Source: Deltaproteobacteria bacterium (lineage in GTDB: Bacteria; Desulfobacterota; Syntrophobacteria; BM002). Taken from it: DNA of 6,423 bases. The notes under the pieces are model-generated. The model was given only the letters and a program-made list of their open reading frames with translations. It had not been told where the DNA came from and did not search any database. Positions 1 to 6,222 of the stretch are shown piece by piece. The stretch lies in NCBI GenBank assembly GCA_017861095.1, contig JAGFXI010000114.1:1-6423 (forward strand). Reading direction: 5' to 3'. Numbering within the stretch: position 1 is the first letter of the stretch; each line of letters begins with the position of its first letter. A program made the translations under genes and the position numbers.

Positions 1-345
1 ATGGTTCAACCCTCCCAGAAAGACGGTCTCCTCGGCGCGGCCATGGCCGTGGATGGAGATCGCGAGCTGCACGTGATCGAGGAAGCGCCGGAGGGCCGCT
101 GTCAGCTCCGAATCGTGGTAGGGACTGGGATGGTGGAGCCTGAGGTTGCCCCGCGGAAGCCGCCCTGCGTAGATGTAGAGACTCGCTCCGGTTTTGCGCG
201 CCACGAACCGGGCAATCGTCTCCGTGCCCGGCTCGATTCCGCCGCCATGGAGCGCAAGGATTCCCACAGGGCCGGCAAGTTTAACGAATTCGCTCGCGCC
301 CGCCGCGAGACCCGAGGAGACTGGGGTGTCGCTATATCTTCCCAT
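1..345 (-). CDS. Poly-gamma-glutamate hydrolase family zinc peptidase, N-terminal part (3' end outside window)
   Basis: This open frame starts at ATG 345 and runs 115 codons without a stop to base 1, so only the N-terminal part is present. It carries HGGGIEPGTE (residues 33-42), then SLYIYAG (56-61 region), and AISIHGHG followed by VFLGGLN (95-114). This order is the signature of the poly-gamma-glutamate hydrolase family (PF05908, formerly DUF867), known from the Bacillus phage enzyme PghP, a zinc peptidase that cuts gamma-linked polyglutamate. H33, E38 and H99 fit the expected metal ligands by analogy with that family. No signal peptide is seen, so the part shown looks cytoplasmic. An in-frame TGA lies 12 codons upstream of the ATG, leaving only this ATG or a GTG three codons earlier as starts. 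The GGAAG before the ATG is closer than ideal. The gene is divergent from the helicase at 716. Family membership is fairly sure; the true substrate in this organism is not known. Confidence 0.85.
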   Translation of the reverse strand, partial: MGRYSDTPVSSGLAAGASEFVKLAGPVGILALHGGGIEPGTETIARFVARKTGASLYIYAGRLPRGNLRLHHPSPYHDSELTAALRRFLDHVQLAISIHGHGRAEETVFLGGLNH

Positions 346-447
346 AGCTTCCACACAAGGGGTCTTGTTCCCAGTAGGTCAGGTGATGCAGCATCGCCCT
401 CTGGAACCGCAGAGCGAACGGGCTGGTCGGAGATCTCGCAAAAACCG

Positions 448-590
448 TCCTCTCCGCCGCAAAGGGGGAGAGCCGCCGAGGCGCCATAGTCCCGCCAAGC
501 GGGACGACGGCGCGGATGAAGGTGAGGGGGTGCCCCGCGACTGTGAACCGCTCACCCTAACGCTCTCCCTTTCGAGGGGAGAGGGGGGGG
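448..590. repeat. Composite palindromic repeat, left copy (inverted pair of CTCTCC/GGAGAG units)
   Basis: Parts in order: a hairpin of CTCTCC (450-455) with GGAGAG (467-472); a G/C-rich insert with its own hairpin (481-513); AAGGTGAGGGG (520-530); a spacer; CTCACCCTAA (551-560), whose CTCACC pairs with GGTGAG (521-526); and a second hairpin CTCTCCC (563-569) with GGGAGAG (577-583). The second half is roughly the reverse complement of the first, so the element is two half-units head to head. The same order of parts recurs at 6223-6318. Repeats of this look are scattered between genes in many GC-rich bacteria and resemble REP/BIME elements in layout. This copy lies between two divergent genes, so a role as a simple 3' terminator is unlikely here. 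No transposase is present. Confidence 0.7.
481..513. repeat. Strong two-part hairpin inside the left repeat
   Basis: A perfect 7-bp stem GTCCCGC (489-495) and GCGGGAC (499-505) closes a 3-base CAA loop. After a symmetric 3x3 internal loop (486-488 against 506-508), a second 5-bp stem GCGCC (481-485) and GGCGC (509-513) extends it, for 12 base pairs over 33 bases. No T-tract follows on either strand, so it does not look like an intrinsic terminator. It is absent from the right-hand copy of the repeat, so it may be an insert particular to this copy. Confidence 0.6.
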
Positions 591-705
591 TAACTGGGAT
601 GCTCCTTTCCGACAGACGCGCCTCCTCTCTCCATTCCCGATTTGTCGCAGAAGGTGGTGACCTGTATCCGCTTGTGACTAATACCTTATGAGCGGGCAAC
701 AGATC

Positions 706-709
706 AAGG
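706..709 (+). promoter_or_regulatory. Ribosome binding site of the helicase gene
   Basis: AAGG lies six bases before ATG 716. It is a short but well-placed Shine-Dalgarno core and supports this start. Nearly 40 residues of non-catalytic sequence separate this start from the first helicase motif, so a slightly later start cannot be ruled out. Confidence 0.45.
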
Positions 710-715
710 CATTCG

Positions 716-3460
716 ATGGATAGACGATACCGACGCCCCAGACATCCGGCGGCAAGGCGAGGCTTCCGAGGCCCCAAGAAGAGAGGCGAAGGAGAGAGCG
801 GCACGTTCCAAGCTCACCCTTCCCCGCAGCTCAGGCCGTTACTCGAACAAATCGGCGTGCCGGAGGCGGCGCCCTTTGTTCCCGATCCCTTTCAGCAGGA
901 GGCGGTCACGGCGCTGGAATCGGAGGACGTGCTGGTCACCGCCCCTACCGGCGCCGGGAAGACCTGGATCGCCCTGAAGGCCATGGAACAGGGGCTGAGG
1001 CGCGGGCAACGGAGCTGGTATGCCTCCCCCCTAAAGGCCCTCTCCAACGCCAAGTATGTCGAGTTTTCCCAGGAGTTCGGCGAAGAGAACGTGGGCATCC
1101 TGACCGGTGACCGGAAAGAGAAGGCGAACGCGCCGATCGTCGTCGGTACCACCGAGATTCTCCGCAACCAACTCTACGACGCCATGTACCGCGGTGAGGA
1201 TATTCCGGTCAACCTCGTGGTTCTCGATGAAGCCCATTACCTGGGCGACCAGGATCGCGGCGTGGTCTGGGAGGAGGTGATGATCTATCTGCCGCGGCGG
1301 GTTCGCCTCCTCCTCCTCTCCGCCACGGTCTCCAACTCAGCCCAGATCGCCGGGTGGCTCGAATGGCTCCGCCGGGCTCCGTGCCAGGTGATATCCGCCC
1401 AGGAGCGCCCGGTCCCTCTCTATCCCCTGTTCATGTTTCCCAGCGGCGAGGTGACCCCATTCATCAGGCGAGGAACCATGGCCGGAAAGGTGCGGCATTT
1501 CGTAGAGCACAACCCGAGGAGCGGGCTCACACCCCGGCAGGGGGTGGCCAACTTCTCCCAGATCATCGGGGCCCTGGGGCAATTGAATCTGCTCCCGGCC
1601 ATCTTCTTCCTCAAGTCGAGATCGGACTGCAACCTGGCGATCCAGGCGGCTCTTCCCCGCCGAGGGAACCCCGAGACCGATGAGGAGCGTCAACGGTTCC
1701 ACCGTCGTCTCCAGGAGCTTCTCCGCACCCATTCGTATCTGAAACGGCACCGCCACGTTGCAGCCCTCCGCCAGGGCCGGGTGGCTGCCCACCACGGCGG
1801 TCAGCTGCCGGCATGGAAGATCCTCATCGAAGCCGCCATGAAGGAAGGGTATCTGGATGCCATCTTTTCCACCTCCACCGTGGCGGCGGGCGTCAACTTT
1901 CCGGCGCGGACCGTGGTTCTCTCCCAGAGCGACCGATTCAACGGGCGGGAGTTCGTCTCCCTCGGCGCCACTGATCTTCTCCAGATGACGGGCCGGGCCG
2001 GCCGCCGGGGCATGGACAAGGTGGGTTTCGTCGTCCTCCTTCCAGGCCCCTACCAGGATACTCATCTCATCTTTAACCTCCTTCACGCCGAACCTGAGCC
2101 CGTCAACAGTCAGATTCATATCACCTTTTCCATGGTGCTGAACCTGCTTCTCTCCCATCCCCCGGAGGAGGTGAGAGACCTGCTGGCCGGATCCTTCGCC
2201 ACCTACCAAGACCTTGACGACAACCGCGAGGTGCTCCACCAGGTGCAGCAAATGGAGCGGGAGCTCGGCGAGGATCTCGAAACGACCCCGTGCGGCAACC
2301 TGGACGGAGTCCTCCGGACCTTGGCGACACGGCGTGAACTGCAGGAAGAACTGGAGAAAGCCCGGCAGGAAAGGCGCCGCGCCCGGCATCGCCTCCTGAG
2401 GCGGGCGTGCCTTACACCCGGCAGGGTATTCTTGAGCACCAAAGGCGAGGCGTTCGTGGTGTCGCACCAGGAGTCGCGCCACCAGGTGGAGGGCGTGGTG
2501 GCCATCCGGATCGCGCCCAAGCCGAGGTTCCGCCGTGGTCGTTTCCGGGGCCGCTGGCTGCGTCTGGAGAAGATTCGGACCCTGCTCGACTGTACCCTTG
2601 ATCTTCCCGACAGCGCCAAGCCTCAACTCTGGCTCGATTATCTGGAGGGCCACCCCCCCGGCGGATGCGGGCCCCTGGAGCAGAAAGGCACTCTTCCCTC
2701 TCCTTGGCAGGAGGAATGGGAGCACCTGGGCGCCCGCGTCTCAGCCCTCGAGACCACACTTGCCGCCCATCCCTGCGAGGCCTGTTCGCACCTGAGCTCG
2801 TGCGATCCGAAACAGCACAGCATATTCAGAGAGAGGATCGACGCCGCCCTGGCTCTCCGTGAACGGCTTGATGCGGTGACCAATCGACTTTGGCGGGAGT
2901 TCAGACGGTACTACGGGTTTCTGCAGCAGGAGGGCTACGTGGACATGCACGGAAGGTTGACCCCTGACGGCATATGGGCCTCGCAGCTTCGCCTCGATCA
3001 ACCGCTCATGATCGCCGAGGGCATCCGCCGGGCGGTGTTTCCCGACAACGACCCTACCCTTCTGGCTGGCCTCATCGCCCCTTTCGTGAGCGACCGGGAC
3101 CAGCAAGGCATGCCATCGGAGCACCGCCCTTGGCCTCACACGCCTATTGGTCAGGCCTTCTCCCGGCTGGTTTCAGAGCTCAGGCCGCTCCAAGCCCGTC
3201 TTCGCCAGAATGAGTTCGTCGCTTATCCGATCTCCTTCTGGCCTGCGGCAGCAGCTTATAGTTGGGCTTCCGGTGGAAGCTGGGAGGAAGTCCTCGAGCT
3301 TTCCGGTCTGGACGAGGGCGATCTCGCCATGCTGATCTATCGCACCGCCGACAACCTGCGGCAAATCGAGGGACTTGACCGTACCCACCCTGCCCTTGCG
3401 GCCAGCGCCACCGAGGCGATCAGACGGCTCCTACGGGAACCGGTGCCCGTGCCCACCTGA
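716..3460 (+). CDS. Ski2/Mtr4-like DExH-box RNA helicase with DSHCT domain
   Basis: An ATP-dependent superfamily 2 helicase of 914 residues, probably cytoplasmic and acting on RNA. Visible motifs: Q-like PDPFQQEAV (56-64), Walker A APTGAGKT (76-83), Ia SPLKALSNAKY (104-114), Ib GTTEILRNQLY (144-154), DEAH (171-174), SAT (202-204), IV AIFFLKSR (295-302), V TSTVAAGVNFPA (386-397) and VI QMTGRAGRRG (423-432). Residues about 500-560 are helical and charged. About 567-631 looks like a beta-rich, arch-like insert and includes an arginine-rich FRRGRFRGR stretch (605-613). About 700-884 matches the DSHCT domain, including the WASGG...EGDL...LRQIEG region near 849-886. Ski2 and Mtr4 feed RNA to the exosome; the actinobacterial relative is HelY. 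The bacterial role is poorly known, so RNA turnover or ribosome work is inference. Cysteines C687, C690 and C696 form a possible metal site. The first 23 residues hold 11 Arg/Lys. The gene stands alone, divergent from the hydrolase and convergent with the small regulator. Confidence 0.93.
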   Translation: MDRRYRRPRHPAARRGFRGPKKRGEGESGTFQAHPSPQLRPLLEQIGVPEAAPFVPDPFQQEAVTALESEDVLVTAPTGAGKTWIALKAMEQGLRRGQRSWYASPLKALSNAKYVEFSQEFGEENVGILTGDRKEKANAPIVVGTTEILRNQLYDAMYRGEDIPVNLVVLDEAHYLGDQDRGVVWEEVMIYLPRRVRLLLLSATVSNSAQIAGWLEWLRRAPCQVISAQERPVPLYPLFMFPSGEVTPFIRRGTMAGKVRHFVEHNPRSGLTPRQGVANFSQIIGALGQLNLLPAIFFLKSRSDCNLAIQAALPRRGNPETDEERQRFHRRLQELLRTHSYLKRHRHVAALRQGRVAAHHGGQLPAWKILIEAAMKEGYLDAIFSTSTVAAGVNFPARTVVLSQSDRFNGREFVSLGATDLLQMTGRAGRRGMDKVGFVVLLPGPYQDTHLIFNLLHAEPEPVNSQIHITFSMVLNLLLSHPPEEVRDLLAGSFATYQDLDDNREVLHQVQQMERELGEDLETTPCGNLDGVLRTLATRRELQEELEKARQERRRARHRLLRRACLTPGRVFLSTKGEAFVVSHQESRHQVEGVVAIRIAPKPRFRRGRFRGRWLRLEKIRTLLDCTLDLPDSAKPQLWLDYLEGHPPGGCGPLEQKGTLPSPWQEEWEHLGARVSALETTLAAHPCEACSHLSSCDPKQHSIFRERIDAALALRERLDAVTNRLWREFRRYYGFLQQEGYVDMHGRLTPDGIWASQLRLDQPLMIAEGIRRAVFPDNDPTLLAGLIAPFVSDRDQQGMPSEHRPWPHTPIGQAFSRLVSELRPLQARLRQNEFVAYPISFWPAAAAYSWASGGSWEEVLELSGLDEGDLAMLIYRTADNLRQIEGLDRTHPALAASATEAIRRLLREPVPVPT

Positions 3461-3557
3461 AAATAACCGCGTCGCCGTCGGGTCTCCTTGTCCACTCCAC
3501 ACAACCGGTCAATTCCCAAGACGGCACCTCGACCAGCCAGACCAGTTCAGAACAGGG

Positions 3558-3761
3558 TCATCGCTCCCCCCCCGGCACATCCTTCCGCTTCACGATCACC
3601 TCTTGCACGTCCAGAGTGATGGGACTTTCGAGGTAGCTCGTAACGGCGCGGAGTACGAGATCACGAAGGGAGATGCCCTCCAGTGCCGCACGGGACTTTG
3701 CCTGCCGGTGAAGTTCATCCGGAAAACCTTTTAAATTCAGTGTGCCCATGGCCCGTTCCAT
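3558..3761 (-). CDS. Ribbon-helix-helix DNA-binding protein, FitA/Arc-like antitoxin type, orphan
   Basis: A 67-residue protein with the ribbon-helix-helix layout: a beta strand GTLNLKGF (6-13), a first helix PDELHRQAKSRAALEG (14-29) and a second helix SLRDLVLRAVTSYLE (31-45), then a 22-residue tail. The 'strand, PDELH..AK..AA.EG.SL' pattern is typical of antitoxins paired with PIN-domain toxins (FitA/VapB type), which dimerise, bind operator DNA through the strand and neutralise the toxin with the tail. No toxin gene is next to it: the flanking gaps are 97 and 160 bases, too short for a PIN protein. It may therefore be an orphan antitoxin or a stand-alone repressor. Two starts are possible, ATG 3761 and ATG 3749. 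The second gives MGTLNLKGF, closer to family starts, with GGA at a fair distance; neither has a strong ribosome binding site. It is convergent with the helicase. Confidence 0.72.
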   Translation of the reverse strand: MERAMGTLNLKGFPDELHRQAKSRAALEGISLRDLVLRAVTSYLESPITLDVQEVIVKRKDVPGGER

Positions 3762-3921
3762 TCTCTCTACGGAGGTTAGAGCCTTCTACTACCAGGGGAG
3801 GAGGTAGAAAGCAAGATCAAGGTGAGGCCCCTCTGGAGAAGAATTTGGGCGAACCCTGGCACCTTGCTTGCTAGGACATCGGTCATGGGTGGCCCTTTCC
3901 CCCTGACGAGTTAGATTATCC
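3762..3921. other. Divergent spacer between the RHH gene and the membrane protein gene
   Basis: This 160-base spacer must carry the start signals of both flanking genes. A 6-bp inverted repeat TTCTAC (3784-3789) and GTAGAA (3804-3809) sits just upstream of the RHH gene, where an autorepressor operator would be expected; this is only suggestive. CAAGGTGAGG (3818-3827) matches the linker of the right-hand palindromic repeat (6252-6261), so a decayed half-unit may lie here. No convincing -10/-35 pair was found on either strand. Confidence 0.35.
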
Positions 3922-4680
3922 ATGATGCACGTGTTCATCGATATAGTCGGTCTGCTTTTCGTCGCTACCGCGGTCGCCTCGGGGTTTGGCCTGGGCACCT
4001 GGCTCTACGGTGAGATCGGCGGTCTCCTCGGGGTTACTGCTGGAGCGGTCTGGGGTTTCCGCCTCGCCGCTGACTGCGGCGGACTTCTCCGCCAGCAGTT
4101 AAGGAGCACAAAGAGCTTGCGGGAGGGTCAGGTGGCCGTGTTCTCAGACTCGGCGTGCTCCTCCTTTCCAGGTCCCAAGAAGCTCGGGGTCAGGCGGCTC
4201 AAGAAGGGGCAGTCTACCGGTACCGTCGATTCCATGCACAACCAGCGACATGATCTCAGGGACATCCATGAGGCTCTCACGGCCATCAACTCCCGCCTGT
4301 GGAGAGAGCTTCGCGTCGGCACTCTCGCCGGCTGCCATGCCCTGCTCTACACCGTCCGGCTTGAGGAAGGGGGAGAGTTACTGGACTGGCGGGCGGCGAA
4401 TCGCAGGCTCCTTTCCTGCCTCCGTCGCTTCGAGACGGCGAGGACAGACGGAGAGCGCCACGCCAGCCTGGTAGATGCCCTGGATCGGGTGGGCCAGAAG
4501 CTCCTCATCGTGAAGCAGGTGGCGGCCATCAAGGCCGACACTTCGGCCCGGGAAGAGCAGGAAGAACTGCAGCGAAACGAGGCTGAGCTCTGGCGCCTTT
4601 CGCGACTCCTTCGTTCGTGGACACACAGGCTCTCCGAGCCCTCATCCTTAGATTCCGCTCCTCAGGCCGACGACCCATAG
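3922..4680 (+). CDS. Hypothetical membrane-anchored protein with helical cytoplasmic region
   Basis: A 252-residue protein that I do not recognise. Third codon positions are strongly G/C and match the neighbouring genes, which supports real coding. Two hydrophobic segments lie near residues 5-27 and 32-50. The second is glycine-rich (GGLLGVTAGAVWGF, 33-46), so a helical hairpin with both ends on the same side is likely. Residues about 60-105 are polar and probably flexible. About 105-235 is predicted by eye to be mainly helical and charged, and 205-235 (E/Q/R-rich, REEQEELQRNEAEL) could form a coiled coil. No catalytic motif, cysteine pair or known domain is seen. Two ATGs in tandem (3922 and 3925) could start it, and the ribosome binding site is weak (GAG about 11 bases upstream). 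The 304-base gap to lhgO argues against a shared operon. A scaffold or sensor-like anchor is possible, but there is no positive evidence for a function. Confidence 0.7.
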   Translation: MMHVFIDIVGLLFVATAVASGFGLGTWLYGEIGGLLGVTAGAVWGFRLAADCGGLLRQQLRSTKSLREGQVAVFSDSACSSFPGPKKLGVRRLKKGQSTGTVDSMHNQRHDLRDIHEALTAINSRLWRELRVGTLAGCHALLYTVRLEEGGELLDWRAANRRLLSCLRRFETARTDGERHASLVDALDRVGQKLLIVKQVAAIKADTSAREEQEELQRNEAELWRLSRLLRSWTHRLSEPSSLDSAPQADDP

Positions 4681-4839
4681 CACTTGTCATCTCCTCTTTC
4701 CACCCACCCGTGAGCGGCCGTGCTCCTGTTTCTCCACCGTCTCAAGCCTTCTCCCCTGGTTTCATACTTCCCTCGAAGCAGGAGAGTGAGCGAAATTCAG
4801 CAAGTTGCCCTAAATGCAGCAGGAGCGGTTCATGGATTC

Positions 4840-4848
4840 TGCTATACT
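4840..4848 (+). promoter_or_regulatory. Candidate extended -10 promoter for lhgO
   Basis: TGC directly followed by TATACT (4843-4848) matches the extended -10 form TGnTATAAT at all positions but one. No good -35 hexamer lies 16-18 bases upstream, which is acceptable for extended -10 promoters of the housekeeping sigma factor. Transcription would start near 4855. It stands out because the surroundings are GC-rich. Confidence 0.45.
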
Positions 4849-4939
4849 TTCCAAGGGAGCGGTTGCGAAAAGGAGATGGTGCGCGTATGCTCCTCCCGGC
4901 CCTGGAGGCTGGCTACAGGCCGCCCGAGAACCCGAAGAG

Positions 4940-4976
4940 ACTCTCCTCTCCCCCATTCTGGGAAGAGGATGGGAGA
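4940..4976. repeat. Degenerate half-unit of the palindromic repeat
   Basis: CTCTCCTCTCCCCC (4941-4954) is followed after five bases by GGGAAGAGGATGGGAGA (4960-4976). This is an imperfect pyrimidine/purine dyad like the CTCTCCCC...GGGGAGAG hairpins at 448-590 and 6223-6318. Its right arm supplies the ribosome binding site of lhgO, so pairing of the two arms could mask that site. It may also be an unrelated stretch of similar composition. Confidence 0.35.
4971..4975 (+). promoter_or_regulatory. Ribosome binding site deciding the lhgO start
   Basis: GGGAG lies nine bases before ATG 4985. That ATG places the FAD-binding motif at residues 13-18, the usual distance from the N-terminus in this family, so it is preferred over the upstream ATG 4814. 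Confidence 0.6.
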
Positions 4977-4984
4977 TTTGCGGT

Positions 4985-6187
4985 ATGGCTCGACACCACG
5001 GTACCGATATCCTCATCGCCGGGGCCGGCATAATCGGCCTCACCGTCGCACGTGAGCTCGTCCGTCGAGACTGTGACGATATCCTCATCATCGAGAAAGA
5101 AGAGGAGGTGGCAAAGCACGCCTCGGGGCGAAACAGCGGCGTGCTCCATGCCGGCATCTACTACACGCCGGAGACGCTCAAGGCGAGGTCATGTCTGAAC
5201 GGGAACTTCCTCATGAGGGAATACTGCAAGGAGAAAGGCCTCCCGATTCTTGAAACCGGAAAAGTGATCGTCGCCAAGAACGAGGGCGAGATTGCCATTC
5301 TCAAGGAACTTGAACGGCGCGCGACGGCAAACGGAGCCAAGGTTGACCTCATCGACGAGCAAGGGCTCCTTGACATTGAACCGAATGCCAAGACCTGCGA
5401 GCTTGCGCTCTACTCCCACTACACCGCCGTCATTGACCCGAAGAAGGTTCTCTTCAGTCTGAAGCGAGATCTTGAGGCTACCGGCAAGGTGAGGTTCCTC
5501 TTTTCCTGTGAGTTTCAGGGGCTGAAAGGGAGCGGGACGGCCCTGACCAGCTCCGGACCCATCGACTTTGCTCGGTTTATCAACGCCGCCGGCGCTCACT
5601 GCGACCGGGTGGCACGGGTTTTCGGCGTCGGCCGCAACCTCCGACTCATTCCGTTCAAAGGCCTTTATCGCAAACTCAGAGCGGAGAGAAGTCACCTGGT
5701 CCGGGGCAGCATCTATCCGGTTCCCGACATTCGTAACCCCTTCCTCGGCGTTCACTTCACCCGGAATGTGCACGGTGAGGTCTACCTCGGGCCCACTGCC
5801 ATCCCGGCGTTGGGGCGGGAGAACTATGGCCTCTTCGAGGGAATCGATAGCGAGGGCCCCGTCATCCTGGCTCGGGACGCCATCCTTTTTGTGAGCAATC
5901 CGAAGTTCCGCGAGGTGGCCCTGAGCGAACCCAAGAAGTACGTGTTTCGCTACTTCTTTCACGATGCGGCCCGCCTGGTGAAAGAGCTCCATCCCGGCGA
6001 TATCGTGCCCTCAGAAAAGTGCGGTATCAGGGCACAGCTGGTGGATTGGGAGAAGAAGGAGCTGGTCATGGATTTCCGTCTCGTCAAGGAAGGCCCGACC
6101 ATTCACATCCTGAATCCGATCTCTCCTGCCTTCACCAGCTCCATGGACCTGGCCCGGAGGATCGCATCCGAATTCCTGGCGGCATAA
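4985..6187 (+). CDS. lhgO: L-2-hydroxyglutarate oxidase (FAD-dependent)
   Basis: A 400-residue flavoenzyme that oxidises L-2-hydroxyglutarate to 2-oxoglutarate. E. coli LhgO (YgaF) passes the electrons to the membrane quinone pool; human L2HGDH is the homologue. Visible features: the FAD-binding DILIAGAGIIGL (8-19) with GxGxxG at 13-18; the strand ending in E37 (ILIIEKE) for the FAD ribose; the family motif SGRNSGVLHAGIYYTP (47-62); PFKGLYRKL (223-231); VYLGPTAIPALGRENY (266-281); GIRAQ (347-351); and a C-terminal ILNPISPAFTSSM (375-387) that would close the FAD site. Length and motif order fit the LhgO group of the DAO fold (PF01266). There is no signal peptide or membrane helix, so it is a soluble or peripheral enzyme on the cytoplasmic face. 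The start at 4985 is set by GGGAG and by family length. It is probably transcribed alone from 4840-4848. In some bacteria lhgO follows a glutarate hydroxylase gene (glaH/csiD), but none is seen here. Relatives such as glycerol-3-phosphate dehydrogenase fit the motifs less well. Confidence 0.92.
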   Translation: MARHHGTDILIAGAGIIGLTVARELVRRDCDDILIIEKEEEVAKHASGRNSGVLHAGIYYTPETLKARSCLNGNFLMREYCKEKGLPILETGKVIVAKNEGEIAILKELERRATANGAKVDLIDEQGLLDIEPNAKTCELALYSHYTAVIDPKKVLFSLKRDLEATGKVRFLFSCEFQGLKGSGTALTSSGPIDFARFINAAGAHCDRVARVFGVGRNLRLIPFKGLYRKLRAERSHLVRGSIYPVPDIRNPFLGVHFTRNVHGEVYLGPTAIPALGRENYGLFEGIDSEGPVILARDAILFVSNPKFREVALSEPKKYVFRYFFHDAARLVKELHPGDIVPSEKCGIRAQLVDWEKKELVMDFRLVKEGPTIHILNPISPAFTSSMDLARRIASEFLAA

Positions 6188-6222
6188 CGCTTGGACGCTG
6201 TCCGACAGCCCGGAAAACATTT

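Larger units (their letters stand above)
346..715. other. Divergent intergenic region (370 bases)
   Basis: This stretch separates the divergent hydrolase and helicase genes and must hold promoters for both. It is largely occupied by the composite repeat (448-590). The open frames crossing it are low-complexity, rich in R, P and S, and have no recognisable domain. No promoter stands out. TTGTCG (642-647) followed 17 bases later by TATCCG (665-670) is the best pair found before the helicase, and it is weak. A mini-frame of 11 codons (ATG 688, stop 721-723) overlaps the helicase start but has no good ribosome binding site. Confidence 0.5.
4681..4984. other. Intergenic region and leader upstream of lhgO
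   Basis: This 304-base gap has no recognisable gene. Its first part (4681-4800) is pyrimidine-rich with no clear terminator hairpin for the preceding gene. An extended -10 promoter candidate lies at 4840-4848, which would give lhgO a leader of roughly 130 bases. Within that leader are an AGGAG (4871-4875), a short weak hairpin around 4898-4921 and a degenerate copy of the palindromic repeat (about 4940-4976). The lhgO frame stays open upstream to ATG 4814, but that extension does not resemble the family and is not taken as coding. Confidence 0.5.

Noticed and set aside
1..489. A 162-codon plus-strand open frame at the left edge
   Set aside because: It runs antisense to the gamma-polyglutamate hydrolase motifs and into the palindromic repeat; its residues look like translated non-coding DNA.
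642..670. TTGTCG and TATCCG spaced by 17 bases before the helicase
   Set aside because: The spacing is right, but the -10 box matches poorly; too weak to list as a promoter.
688..723. 11-codon frame overlapping the helicase start
   Set aside because: No ribosome binding site and too short to distinguish from chance.
1337..2725. A 462-codon minus-strand open frame inside the helicase gene
   Set aside because: It lies antisense to clear helicase motifs, has no domain of its own and is rich in low-complexity G, P, R and H stretches, as expected for the complement of a GC-rich gene.
4814..4984. 57-codon N-terminal extension of the lhgO frame
   Set aside because: The extension covers the candidate -10 box and the repeat-like leader, does not resemble LhgO proteins, and ATG 4985 has a better ribosome binding site and family-typical N-terminus.
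5189..5992. A 267-codon minus-strand open frame inside lhgO
   Set aside because: It is antisense to conserved LhgO sequence and has no recognisable domain; this is a compositional shadow.
1..6187. A functional link between the gamma-polyglutamate hydrolase and L-2-hydroxyglutarate oxidase as a glutamate/glutarate pathway
   Set aside because: They are over 4.6 kb apart, on opposite strands and separated by unrelated genes; the chemical similarity alone is not evidence.
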